Assembly: GCF_024448505.1 (NCBI RefSeq)
Contig: NZ_JAMOHV010000006.1
Location: 62,001-126,000 of the forward strand
Source: Stutzerimonas degradans
Lineage (GTDB): Bacteria > Pseudomonadota > Gammaproteobacteria > Pseudomonadales > Pseudomonadaceae
Reading direction: 5' to 3'
DNA length: 64,000 bases
The translations under genes were made by a program, and so were the position numbers. The notes below the pieces were generated by a model. That model searched no databases, was not told where the DNA came from, and saw only the letters and a program-made list of their open reading frames with translations. The first letter of the stretch is position 1. The number at the start of each line of letters is the position of its first letter. Shown here in pieces: positions 1-15,573 of this stretch.

Positions 1-967
1 ACACGTGGCCGTTGCCTTGGCCGAAGCTGGCGAGGATACGGCCAACCTCGGCACGAATCGCCTCCGGCTTGGCATACAGCACGCTGGGGTCCATGTTGCC
101 CTGCAGCGCGACCTTGTCACCGACCCGCGCACGGGCGCTGCCGATATCGCAGGTCCAGTCCAGACCGAGTGCCTCGGCACCGGCATCTGCCATCGACTCC
201 AGCCACAGCCCGCCGCCCTTGGTGAAGAGGATCACCGGCACGCGGCGGCCGTCATGCTCGCGGATCAGCCCGTCGACGATTTTCTGCATGTAAGCCAGGG
301 AGAATTCCTGGTAAGCCGCCGCCGACAGGCTGCCGCCCCAGGAGTCGAAGATCTGCACGGCCTGCGCGCCGGCACGAATCTGGCCGTTGAGGTAGGCGGT
401 GACCGATTGCGCCAGCTTGTCGAGCAGTGCATGCATCGCCGCCGGATCGCTGTAGAGCATCGCCTTGGATTTGCGGAAATCTTTCGACGAGCCGCCTTCG
501 ACCATGTAGGTCGCCAGAGTCCAGGGGCTGCCGGAGAAGCCGATCAGCGGCACGCGGCCGTTGAGTTCGCGGCGGATGGTGCGCACGGCGTCCATCACGT
601 AACCCAGATCCTTTTCCGGATCGGGGATCGGCAGCGCGTCGATGTCCGCGGCGCTGCTGACCACCTTCTTGAAGCGCGGCCCTTCGCCGGTCTCGAAGTA
701 CAGCCCAAGACCCATGGCGTCCGGCACGGTGAGGATGTCGGAGAACAGGATCGCCGCATCCAGCGGATAGCGATCCAACGGCTGCAGGGTCACCTCGCAG
801 GCCAGCTCCGGATTCATGCACAGGCTCATGAAGTCGCCGGCCTTGGCGCGGCTGGCGCGGTATTCCGGCAGGTAGCGGCCGGCCTGGCGCATCATCCACA
901 CCGGGGTGACGTCGACAGGCTGCTTGAGCAGGGCACGAAGGAAGCGATCGTTCTTCAAGGTGGTCAT
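1..967 (-). CDS. hemE: Uroporphyrinogen decarboxylase, 3' end cut by window edge
   Basis: Converts uroporphyrinogen III to coproporphyrinogen III by four decarboxylations in cytosolic haem synthesis. The reading frame starts [20 protein letters not shown] and runs 322 codons to the window edge; the family is about 355 residues, so roughly 30 C-terminal residues are missing. The N-terminal [16 protein letters not shown] block, which carries the substrate-binding arginines, and the [13 protein letters not shown] and IFDSWGG blocks are present. The start is the only ATG that gives the family N terminus. It precedes gltD on the same strand with a gap of about 120 bp, as remembered for PAO1. Four other haem genes lie in the right half of the window, so this one is not clustered with them. 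Confidence 0.97.
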   Translation of the reverse strand, partial: MTTLKNDRFLRALLKQPVDVTPVWMMRQAGRYLPEYRASRAKAGDFMSLCMNPELACEVTLQPLDRYPLDAAILFSDILTVPDAMGLGLYFETGEGPRFKKVVSSAADIDALPIPDPEKDLGYVMDAVRTIRRELNGRVPLIGFSGSPWTLATYMVEGGSSKDFRKSKAMLYSDPAAMHALLDKLAQSVTAYLNGQIRAGAQAVQIFDSWGGSLSAAAYQEFSLAYMQKIVDGLIREHDGRRVPVILFTKGGGLWLESMADAGAEALGLDWTCDIGSARARVGDKVALQGNMDPSVLYAKPEAIRAEVGRILASFGQGNGHV

Positions 968-1088
968 GGCGGGGTCCCGGCAAAAAAGTGCCGTGCATTG
1001 TCGCAAAGCGGAAAACAAAAGGCACGGCGAGTGCCGTGCCTTTTCCGCGAGCTTGATTCATGTCAGGCGCGGCGCGCCCGGCACGGGC

Positions 1089-2606
<1,518 letters not shown>

Positions 2607-2618
2607 TTAAGCTGCTTG

Positions 2619-7064
<4,446 letters not shown>

Positions 7065-7157
7065 AGGCACTCCACCAGCTAAATGCGTTGTAAATCAACC
7101 CCTTACTGACGGAGCACAGGAGAGCCCCGTCATTCACGCGGGCGAAAGGGGGAGCAG

Positions 7158-7185
7158 TTTACAAAGCAACCGTGGAACGACACAA
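7158..7185 (-). promoter_or_regulatory. Predicted sigma70-type promoter of gltBD
   Basis: On the minus strand a run of nine A's is followed by TTGTGT, a 16 bp spacer and TGTAAA, about 94 bp before the gltB ATG. Match to consensus is 3/6 and 4/6, helped by the A-tract as a possible UP element. Prediction from sequence only. Confidence 0.3.
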
Positions 7186-7198
7186 TTTTTTTTTGCAA

Positions 7199-7240
7199 GC
7201 CCCAATTCGGTGCATTGCGCACTTTTTTGGGGCATTTTTT
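7199..7240 (+). terminator. Nested hairpin with T-run reading on the plus strand
   Basis: GCCCCAA pairs with TTGGGGC around an inner GTGC/GCAC stem, and six T's follow on the plus strand. All nearby genes are on the minus strand, so this would stop rightward antisense transcription rather than damX. In the minus direction the hairpin is followed by TTGC and an A-run, not by T's. Confidence 0.4.
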
Positions 7241-7243
7241 CGC

Positions 7244-8800
7244 TTATTTACGCATCTCCTGCTGAACGCTTCCCAGACTCCGCGCCCATGGCTTACCCGC
7301 CTGCAGTTCCGCCGGTAATGCCTTGATCGCCGCAGTGGCTGCGGTGCGGCTGGCGAAGCTGCCATAAGTCACTACGTAGAGCGGCTTGCCCTGGTGCTGC
7401 TTGATGAAATAACGGTAGCCAGCACCATGCTTGGCTATCACCGCCTGCGCACTCTTCTCGCTGCGCGTTCCGAGAATCTGCAGCAGATAGTTGCCGCCAG
7501 GTTGGCTGGCGTACCAGTTTCCTCCAGCCGCGTTCGTTGCCGGATTCGCCGAGGCCGCCGGTTTAGGAGCCGGGGTGGGCGCGGGCGCTCTAACTGGAGG
7601 AGTTACCGTCGGTGCCGGTGCGAGTGCTGGTGCTGGTGCTGGTGCTGGTGCTGGTGCTGGTACAGGCTCGCGCGCCGTCTCGGCCGGAGGCAGTGCCGCT
7701 GGCTCCATCAGCCGGGGTGAATCGACAGCACTCTGCATGCCGCTCGGCCCATCCTCTTGCTCGCCTCCGGCCGCCGCGGCCAATGGCTCACGAATTACCG
7801 GCTGGGCATTCGCCGTCAGCGGCAGCGCCGCCGGCCGATCAGCACCATCGAACTCGATTGCGGCCTCACCGGTCGCTGGCGATTCGGCCGAGGCGCCGCC
7901 TCCCAGCGGAAGCGCCGTGCTGCTCGGTGCCGCCGTATCCTGCTCGCCCGCGCCACGAAACAACAACGCCAGCCCAACGACGACCAGCACGGCGAGCACT
8001 GCCAGCAGGTGTTTTCTCGGAACAGGCAGGGAAAAACCGCCAGTGCGAGAGTGCTTCCTTTTCACCTGCATACCTTCGATCAGTTCCTCTCGCGCAACCT
8101 CGTTGATTGCACCAGGCCATCCACCAGCCAGCTCATGAATGCGCGCGATCTGCTCCCCGCTCAGGCACTCCAGACCAGCGCCCGCACCCTCCAGGCGCTG
8201 AGCAAGGTATTCGCGCGTTTCGTCCTCTTCGTAAGGCTGCAGAGCGATGACGTGATAACGCTCACCGGGTCCGTCGCTGAGCGCCTCCAGCCGCCCAACC
8301 AGGGCCGACTCGCCAAACAGAAACACGTGCGGTCGTGCCTCCGGGCTGCCTGCGGCGAAGCGCAACAGCGTCTCGATTGCCGCACCGGTCAGACGCTCGG
8401 CATCATCGACCAGCAGGTACACCTCCTGACCAGTGAGCGCCAACTGGACGATCTGCGCCATCACCGCGTCGAAATCGCTCCGCTGCACGTTCAGCGCCTG
8501 AGCCACCTGCTGCAGTATGGCGGCAGCATCTGCGGTTTCCTGCGGCGTGATCACCACGCTTTGCACGGACTGCTTGTTGCTGCTGGCGACCAGCGCCTGA
8601 CGCAGCAGCGTCTTGCCGCTCCCCTGCGGGCCGGTTACCACCAATAGCAGCTGGCTGTATCGTGCCAGGTGATGTAGCTGCCCCAGCACCGGCTTGCGCT
8701 GAGCGGGAAAGAATTTGAAACCCGGGACACGGGCTCCAAAAGGATCATGACTGAACCCGTAATGGTTCAGAAACGAGTCGTCCGCAGACAAACTAGTCAT
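7244..8800 (-). CDS. damX: DamX-like AAA/SPOR-domain cell division protein
   Basis: Inner-membrane protein expected at the division septum, where the SPOR domain binds glycan strands stripped of stem peptides. 518 residues. The cytoplasmic N-terminal part is an ExeA-like AAA domain with Walker A GPQGSGKT at 57-64 and a LLVDDAERL Walker B. A single membrane helix lies at about 261-279. A long Ala/Pro-rich linker containing an Ala-Pro repeat leads to a C-terminal SPOR domain (about 440-515). It sits 9 bp after aroB, the same aroK-aroB-damX order as in E. coli. The AAA domain shows that this is the long, two-domain version of the family. Confidence 0.85.
   Translation of the reverse strand: MTSLSADDSFLNHYGFSHDPFGARVPGFKFFPAQRKPVLGQLHHLARYSQLLLVVTGPQGSGKTLLRQALVASSNKQSVQSVVITPQETADAAAILQQVAQALNVQRSDFDAVMAQIVQLALTGQEVYLLVDDAERLTGAAIETLLRFAAGSPEARPHVFLFGESALVGRLEALSDGPGERYHVIALQPYEEDETREYLAQRLEGAGAGLECLSGEQIARIHELAGGWPGAINEVAREELIEGMQVKRKHSRTGGFSLPVPRKHLLAVLAVLVVVGLALLFRGAGEQDTAAPSSTALPLGGGASAESPATGEAAIEFDGADRPAALPLTANAQPVIREPLAAAAGGEQEDGPSGMQSAVDSPRLMEPAALPPAETAREPVPAPAPAPAPAPALAPAPTVTPPVRAPAPTPAPKPAASANPATNAAGGNWYASQPGGNYLLQILGTRSEKSAQAVIAKHGAGYRYFIKQHQGKPLYVVTYGSFASRTAATAAIKALPAELQAGKPWARSLGSVQQEMRK
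7611..7664. repeat. Hexanucleotide repeat in the damX linker
   Basis: Five perfect GGTGCT units lie at 7629-7658, flanked by degenerate copies (GGTGCC, GGTGCG, AGTGCT, GGTACA). Read on the minus strand they encode alternating Ala-Pro. The unit is two codons long, so slippage would change linker length without a frameshift. Confidence 0.9.
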
Positions 8801-8809
8801 GGAAATTTC

Positions 8810-9913
8810 TTACGCTCCTAAATGTTGCGTCAGCGCCCCATAGTCGACGCGCAATGTGTCTTCCAGCGCCTCACGGGGAAAATCGCCGGTCACGACGGCC
8901 TCACCGAGCTTCTTGAGCAGCACCAGCCGCAGCTTGCCGTCGAGAACCTTCTTGTCGACCGCCATGTGCTGCAGAAAATCCGACGCCGCCATATCCTGCG
9001 GCGGCACGACCGGCAAACCTGCGCGCACCAGCAGGCGGATCGCCCGGTCACGCTCGGCGGTTTCGATCCAGCCCAGCTGGCGCGACATCTCCAGCGCCAT
9101 TACCGTGCCCGCCGAAACCGCCTCACCATGCAGCCAGGCACCATAGCCCTGATGTGTCTCGATGGCGTGCCCGAAGGTATGTCCCAGATTCAAGGTGGCG
9201 CGGACCCCCGACTCCCTCTCATCCGCTCCCACCACCCGAGCCTTGGCAGCACAGGAACGGTAGATGGCCTCGCTCAATGCCTTCGGCTCCAGCGCACGCA
9301 GGCTTTCGATATGAGCTTCCAACCATCCTAGGAAAGGCGCATCGCAGATCAGGCCGTACTTGATCACTTCCGCGAGTCCGGCCGAAAGCTCACGAGCCGG
9401 CAAAGTACCTAGCGTAGTCGTATCGATGATCACGGCGCGTGGTTGGTAGAACGCACCGATCATGTTCTTACCCAGCGGATGATTGATCCCGGTCTTGCCT
9501 CCGACCGAAGAGTCGACCTGCGATAACAAGGTCGTCGGCACTTGGATGAAATCGACGCCCCGCTGGTAGCTGGCCGCGGCATAGCCGGCCATATCACCGA
9601 TCACACCGCCGCCCAGCGCGATGATCGTGGCGCCTCGATCAAGCCGCGCGCCGAGCAGACCATCGAAGATCAGCTGCAGCGTCTGCCAGCTCTTATGGGC
9701 TTCGCCATCGGGAAGGATGATCGGCGTGACCAAGAAAGCGCTCAATGAACGCGTCAGTTGATCCAGATACAACGGCGCAACGGTCTCGTTGGTGACGATC
9801 GCCACTTGCCTGCCGCGGATTCGAGCGGATATCACATCGGCATGATCCAGCAGGTGCTCGCCAATTTCTATCGGATAACTGCGCTCGCCGAGATCGACCT
9901 GAAGTGTCTGCAT
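8810..9913 (-). CDS. aroB: 3-dehydroquinate synthase
   Basis: Second step of the shikimate pathway: DAHP to 3-dehydroquinate, NAD- and metal-dependent, cytosolic. 367 residues, normal for the family. The NAD-binding [19 protein letters not shown] block and the metal-ligand region [11 protein letters not shown] are present. The start ATG has GGAGG five bases upstream. It follows aroK by 20 bp and precedes damX by 9 bp, so the three are likely one transcript, perhaps continuing from pilQ. Confidence 0.98.
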   Translation of the reverse strand: MQTLQVDLGERSYPIEIGEHLLDHADVISARIRGRQVAIVTNETVAPLYLDQLTRSLSAFLVTPIILPDGEAHKSWQTLQLIFDGLLGARLDRGATIIALGGGVIGDMAGYAAASYQRGVDFIQVPTTLLSQVDSSVGGKTGINHPLGKNMIGAFYQPRAVIIDTTTLGTLPARELSAGLAEVIKYGLICDAPFLGWLEAHIESLRALEPKALSEAIYRSCAAKARVVGADERESGVRATLNLGHTFGHAIETHQGYGAWLHGEAVSAGTVMALEMSRQLGWIETAERDRAIRLLVRAGLPVVPPQDMAASDFLQHMAVDKKVLDGKLRLVLLKKLGEAVVTGDFPREALEDTLRVDYGALTQHLGA

Positions 9914-9933
9914 GAGGCCTCCAAAAAAGGAGG

Positions 9934-10479
9934 CTAGGATAGCGCAGTTCCGTCACGGCTTTCACGGTGCCGGAGCGCCTGGAGCCGCTCGAGAATTTCC
10001 ATCACCACAAGTCGTGGCGGACGCTCATCGGTTTCCACCACGATATCGGCGATCTCCCGATAAAGCGGATCGCGAACGGCCATGAGAGTCTCCAACACAG
10101 CCCGTGGATCTGCGGCCTGCAGGAGCGGACGATTACGATCCCTGGAGGTTCGCTCCAGCTGCTGATCCACGGAGGTGCACAGATAAACAACCTGCCCGCC
10201 GGAGCGCAATGCGCGACGATTGTCCTCCTGCAACACAGCGCCCCCGCCCGTCGCCAGTACTACCCCGTTCAACAGGCAAAGGTCAGCGATCGCCGCGTGC
10301 TCGCGCTCACGGAAGCCGCCCTCACCCTCCACATCGAAGATCAGGGGGATACTGGCGCCAGTGCGCTGCTCGATCTCCTTATCCGAGTCCTTGAACGGCA
10401 AGCGCAACTCTTTGGCAAGCAAACGCCCGATGGTGCTCTTGCCAGCTCCCATCGGGCCTACGAGGATCAGATTTTGCAC
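9934..10479 (-). CDS. aroK: Shikimate kinase
   Basis: Phosphorylates shikimate at the 3-hydroxyl with ATP. 181 residues. P-loop GPMGAGKS at 8-15, the DSDKEIE shikimate-binding aspartate, and GGGAV and RDRNRPLL lid motifs are visible. The start is GTG (GTG-CAA-AAT); there is no upstream in-frame alternative that fits homologues, which begin M-x-NLILVG. It begins four bases after the pilQ stop codon, so pilMNOPQ and aroKB-damX are physically one string of genes. Confidence 0.96.
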   Translation of the reverse strand: MQNLILVGPMGAGKSTIGRLLAKELRLPFKDSDKEIEQRTGASIPLIFDVEGEGGFREREHAAIADLCLLNGVVLATGGGAVLQEDNRRALRSGGQVVYLCTSVDQQLERTSRDRNRPLLQAADPRAVLETLMAVRDPLYREIADIVVETDERPPRLVVMEILERLQALRHRESRDGTALS

Positions 10480-10483
10480 CCAG

Positions 10484-12559
10484 TCAACGACTCACAGCTA
10501 TGGCGTTGTTGTTTACTATACGCGGAGTAAGAAAGACCAACAGCTCCGATTTCTCCTCCGTAACGGAGTCGCGACGGAACAGGCGACCGAGGAAGGGCAA
10601 ATCCCCCAGCAACGGCACCTTGTCGACTGAGCGGCTCTGGGTGTTCGAGAAAACGCCACCGATGACAATGGTTTCACCATCGTTGACCAGTACTTTGGCA
10701 TTTACTTCGTTCTTATTAATAGGCGGAACATCATTGAGCGCGTTTGCATAGTCCGGCGCATCCTTGGTGACCTTGACTTCCATGATAATGCGATTGTCCG
10801 GTGTGATTTGTGGGGTCACTTCCAACGACAGCACCGCCTCCTTGAACGACGTACTGGTCGCTCCGCTGGAGCTGGCTTCCTGATAGGGGATTTCAGATCC
10901 TTTGAGAATCTTCGCCGTCTCTTTGTCGGAGGTCACTACCTTGGGCTGGGAAACGATTTCACCGTTACCCGACTTTTCCATGGCCGAAAGCTCGAGATCA
11001 AGGATCAGATTGTCGGTCACATAGCCGATACCAATGCCTGCGGTACGGTTAGTAACCCCCAAATCGACGAATGGGTAATTGCCGTTACTATCTTCGCCAG
11101 CGTCGCCACCCTCATCACCGAAGTCGTCGCTACCGTATACGGCGCCGCGGCCGTTAGCGAATATCTGGGTACCACCCCAGCGGACCCCCAGACTCTTGTC
11201 GTAATCCACGTTAGCTTCAACAATTCGCGCCTCGATCATCACTTGACGAACCGGAATGTCCAACTGCGCAACGATACGCCGCAATTCGTCCAGCCGATCC
11301 TGCGTCTGATAAGCAATGATATTGTTGGTTCGATCATCAACGGCAATTGAGCCACGCTCGTCCACCTGACCCTCGGTGTTGGTCACTGACTGGAAGAGCT
11401 TGGCGATATCGGCCGCCTTGGCGTAGTTGACCTGTACCACTTCCCGACGCAGCGGAGCGAGTTCGGCGATCTGCCGCTGCGATTCGAGTTCCTGGCGTTC
11501 GCGCGCCGCAATCTCGTCAGCAGGCGCGACCAACAGCACATTACCAACCTGACGCTTATCCAACCCTTTGGTCTTGAGGACAAGATCAAGAGCCTGGTCC
11601 CACGGCACATTCTGCAGGCGCAGGGTGATATTTCCCTGCACCGTATCGCTGGCGACCAGATTGAGATCGGTGAAGTCTGCAATCAACTGCAGTACGGAGC
11701 GAACATCGATGTCCTGGAAGTTAAGGGACAACTTCTCTCCCGAATAAGCAAATCGCTCCGCCTTACGTTTCTGCGCCTCATCTTCGGTCAGCGGTTTGAT
11801 GCTGATCGTCAGCTTGTCGTCGGTCTGATAGGCCAGATAGTCGTAGCGACCTGTAGGCTCAATGGCGATAGCTGCACCACCACCCTGTGCGGTGGCATCG
11901 ACAAACTTCACTGGAGTAGCGAAATCCTGCACATCCAGACGAACCCGCAGAGACTCAGGCAACTGAGTCTTGGCAAACGAAACGCGGATTTTCCCGCTCT
12001 GCTCTTCGATATTCGAACTGATCGAAGGGTCGGAAAGCGTGATGATCACATTGCCAGCGCCATCCTCACCGCGCCGAAAATCAATGTTGTTAATCGCCTT
12101 GCTCGTTAGCAGCGGCTTAGAAGGCGCCGGAGTAGCTACAGGGGCGGCGACGGTGGAATTGGATACGGCAACCGGTGCCGAGGAGTCGCCGAGCACAACG
12201 AACAGGTTGCTACCCTCAATGCGCGTCGAGTACGGCACCAGGGTGGTCAGATTGACGATCAGACGGGTACGTCCTTGCGCCTCGACAACCGTGACGCTGC
12301 GAGCATTACCTACCCCCAACTCACGATTCTTCACACCCAGCTTGTTGGACACGCCGGGCAAATCCAGGGCAATGCGCGCCGGCTGCTCCAGCGTATAGCC
12401 ATGCGGCTTATTCACTGGCTCGTCGAACGCCAGCTTGAGCTCGACACGATCACCGGGAAGCGCCGCAACATCCAAGGCGTTGAGGTTGGCAGCCAGCAGA
12501 GCCGGGGCGGCCAGGAACGCCAACAATGCGACACCAAGACGCGAGACGGTGCTATTCAT
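10484..12559 (-). CDS. pilQ: Type IV pilus secretin
   Basis: Outer-membrane secretin pore through which the type IV pilus leaves the cell. 691 residues from the preferred start; a signal peptide covers about the first 24 ([14 protein letters not shown]). Two AMIN-type repeats (peptidoglycan binding) are followed by the secretin/TonB short N-terminal domain ([19 protein letters not shown]), an N-domain and the C-terminal secretin barrel ending with the [15 protein letters not shown] signature. An in-frame ATG 13 codons upstream is rejected because the signal peptide would be buried. Last gene of pilMNOPQ, 55 bp after pilP. Confidence 0.96.
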   Translation of the reverse strand: MNSTVSRLGVALLAFLAAPALLAANLNALDVAALPGDRVELKLAFDEPVNKPHGYTLEQPARIALDLPGVSNKLGVKNRELGVGNARSVTVVEAQGRTRLIVNLTTLVPYSTRIEGSNLFVVLGDSSAPVAVSNSTVAAPVATPAPSKPLLTSKAINNIDFRRGEDGAGNVIITLSDPSISSNIEEQSGKIRVSFAKTQLPESLRVRLDVQDFATPVKFVDATAQGGGAAIAIEPTGRYDYLAYQTDDKLTISIKPLTEDEAQKRKAERFAYSGEKLSLNFQDIDVRSVLQLIADFTDLNLVASDTVQGNITLRLQNVPWDQALDLVLKTKGLDKRQVGNVLLVAPADEIAARERQELESQRQIAELAPLRREVVQVNYAKAADIAKLFQSVTNTEGQVDERGSIAVDDRTNNIIAYQTQDRLDELRRIVAQLDIPVRQVMIEARIVEANVDYDKSLGVRWGGTQIFANGRGAVYGSDDFGDEGGDAGEDSNGNYPFVDLGVTNRTAGIGIGYVTDNLILDLELSAMEKSGNGEIVSQPKVVTSDKETAKILKGSEIPYQEASSSGATSTSFKEAVLSLEVTPQITPDNRIIMEVKVTKDAPDYANALNDVPPINKNEVNAKVLVNDGETIVIGGVFSNTQSRSVDKVPLLGDLPFLGRLFRRDSVTEEKSELLVFLTPRIVNNNAIAVSR

Positions 12560-12614
12560 AGAGTTCTTCCGTTGTGCAGACCGGTATAGGTTTTCCATTC
12601 TTGTTGCCCCGCGC

Positions 12615-13142
12615 TCAGGTGCGCTCTTTCAAATTCAAACTGCGCGGGCGCTCTAGCCACCCACCCTCACCATCCGGAACTATCTCCAGCACCTCGACTT
12701 CGGCATCGGTGATATCGACGATGCGACCGTGGTTTCGTCCCAAGTAATCGCCGACCTTGACGCGATGAACACCGTCCCCTCCCTTAACCAAGGCGAAGCG
12801 GCCGTCACCGTTAGCCAATGTTCCAACCATGACGAAATTTTCGATATTGAAACCTTCGAGGAACTGTTTGATCCGGGTTTCGTCCGGACGAATATCCTTG
12901 GATCCCTTCTCCCGCTGCGCCAGGTCTATTTTCACCGGCGGTTGGAATGGATGGCGCAAGGCGGCTGCGCTATAGGTGAAGGCCTCGTATGGAACAAAGG
13001 CTGGAAGAGGCTCGATCGTGCCCTTCGGCCGGGCTCGCACCTCGTCGAGATACCGCTGCAAATCGGAAAAATCGGATCCGCCGCCACAACCTGCCAGCGC
13101 CATCAGACCCAAGCCCAATACGGCGAAACGGGCTCTTTTCAT
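12615..13142 (-). CDS. pilP: Type IV pilus inner-membrane alignment lipoprotein
   Basis: Lipoprotein of the PilMNOP alignment complex that links the inner-membrane platform to the PilQ secretin. 175 residues. Signal peptide with lipobox LAGC (Cys19), then a disordered linker and a C-terminal beta domain (FVMVGTLANGDGRFALVKG). Start codon overlaps the pilO stop (ATGA), indicating translational coupling. Confidence 0.95.
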   Translation of the reverse strand: MKRARFAVLGLGLMALAGCGGGSDFSDLQRYLDEVRARPKGTIEPLPAFVPYEAFTYSAAALRHPFQPPVKIDLAQREKGSKDIRPDETRIKQFLEGFNIENFVMVGTLANGDGRFALVKGGDGVHRVKVGDYLGRNHGRIVDITDAEVEVLEIVPDGEGGWLERPRSLNLKERT

Positions 13143-13762
13143 TTTTGCAGCCCCTTGTCGTTATAGCGATAAGTCTTGGCCAAAATACTCATGCGCAACT
13201 TGTTGGAGGTATCCGCTTTTTCGGTCTTGATCTCAAAGTCATGCAACGTGACGATACGCGGCAAACTTGCAACACCGCTCACAAACGTCGCCAAATCGTG
13301 ATAGCCGCCCACCACTTTTATCTGTATGGGAAGTTCTATATAGAACTGCTGAACAACTTCCGGCTGAAGCTTTATCTCCTCGAACTCCAGCCCACTTCCC
13401 AATCCGGTGCGAGTGATATCTTCGAGCAAACCGGGAACTTCCGTATCGCTAGGCAGTTGACGCAACAGTGCACCAAAGGAAATTTCCATTTCAGCCATTT
13501 GCTCTCGGTAGGCTTCTAGGTTCGCCGCCTGGAACGCCTTCGTCGAGAACTGCTGCTTCAGCGTTTCCTCTTGAGCCTGCTGCTGTTCAAGATTCGTCTG
13601 CAGGTCTTTCAAATGAAAGTAGTAACCCAGCGCAAGTACGACGGACAGCAGGAGTACCGAAGCAATGACCTTAACTGGCCCGGGCCAGGAGCCGAGGTTG
13701 TTGAGATCCAGCTCTGCCAGATCGACCTTGCGCAGACTTTCCAGCGAATCGGCCAGACTCAT
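13139..13762 (-). CDS. pilO: Type IV pilus inner-membrane protein PilO
   Basis: Bitopic inner-membrane protein that pairs with PilN in the alignment complex. 207 residues: short cytoplasmic N terminus, one membrane helix at about 30-50 (VKVIASVLLLSVVLALGYYF), a coiled coil (LQTNLEQQQAQEETLKQQF) and a periplasmic ferredoxin-like domain. Overlaps pilN and pilP by four bases on either side. Confidence 0.95.
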   Translation of the reverse strand: MSLADSLESLRKVDLAELDLNNLGSWPGPVKVIASVLLLSVVLALGYYFHLKDLQTNLEQQQAQEETLKQQFSTKAFQAANLEAYREQMAEMEISFGALLRQLPSDTEVPGLLEDITRTGLGSGLEFEEIKLQPEVVQQFYIELPIQIKVVGGYHDLATFVSGVASLPRIVTLHDFEIKTEKADTSNKLRMSILAKTYRYNDKGLQK

Positions 13763-14330
13763 GGCTTGCCTCCTTCCATGGCGACGCCAGGTTGCGTCTG
13801 TTGCACCGTAAGCTGGAACACGTTTTCCTGATCCACCGCTCCCGCCGTGACTGCCTTGACCTCAGTGAGATTCGGCGCATCAAGCCAATCTGAACCATCG
13901 AGGTTGCGCATCAGGTTTGAAACCCGATTATTCGATTCCGCGGCGCCGACGATGGCGATGTTCTTACCGGTCATCTTCAAGCCGGTGAAATAGACGCCAT
14001 CGGGCAAGGTGCGCACCAACTGGTCGAACACACGACCGATAACCGGTCGATTGCCTTGTAGATCCTGAATGATCTTCATACGCTCCAGAAGCTGCTGGCG
14101 CCGCTCCTTCAGCTCTCTGATCTCCTTGATACGCGCATCGAGCACAGCAATCTCCTTACGCACGAAGTCGTTACGCGCGTTCTGGTACTCGATAGCACCT
14201 TGAAAGTAACGATCGCCAAGGAAGACAAGTCCGCCCGCGAGCAGAAGCACACCAGCCAGCGTCGCCAGAAAGCGCTGCTTACGCTCCTCGCGCAGCTGCT
14301 CGCGCCAAGGAAGCAGGTTGATCCGTGCCA

Positions 14331-14331
<1 letters not shown>
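13759..14331 (-). CDS. pilN: Type IV pilus inner-membrane protein PilN
   Basis: Partner of PilO and PilM in the inner-membrane complex. 190 residues. The N-terminal ARINLLPWREQ segment is the conserved PilM-binding motif. It is followed by a membrane helix at about 22-40, a coiled coil and a periplasmic domain. The start is the ATG that overlaps the pilM stop codon by one base; a longer in-frame start ten codons upstream would precede the conserved INLLPW motif and is not supported. Confidence 0.95.
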
Positions 14332-15410
<1,079 letters not shown>

Positions 15411-15446
15411 TTATCCGCGACTTACGGATTAATTATGGTTATCCAC

Positions 15447-15475
15447 ATTAGATTACAGCCTTGACAGAAGCGCAA
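15447..15475 (-). promoter_or_regulatory. Predicted pilMNOPQ promoter
   Basis: Minus-strand TTGCGC, 17 bp spacer, TCTAAT (5/6 to the -10 consensus), about 52 bp before the pilM start in the pilM/ponA divergent region. Sequence prediction only. Confidence 0.4.
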
Positions 15476-15500
15476 ATGGCTAGCCGACAAAAAAACCGCT

Positions 15501-15506
15501 TATAAT
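15501..15506 (+). promoter_or_regulatory. Predicted -10 element of ponA
   Basis: A perfect TATAAT lies 67 bp before the ponA ATG. No good -35 exists at 16-18 bp spacing; the TTGACA at 15461-15466 is 34 bp away and cannot pair with it. Confidence 0.4.
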
Positions 15507-15573
15507 GTGACCGGTTTTTCCCTTTCAGCATCGCCTGCGGCGCCCTCCTATATTCCGGATTTCAAGAACCCCG

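Noticed and set aside
7141..7243. Sigma54 promoter or NtrC site for gltB
   Set aside because: No GG-N10-GC element with correct spacing was found near TTGGGGCTTGC; palindromic GGTGCA-like bases are part of a hairpin.
15461..15466. TTGACA as -35 of ponA
   Set aside because: It lies 34 bp from the TATAAT at 15501, far beyond the usual 16-18 bp spacing.
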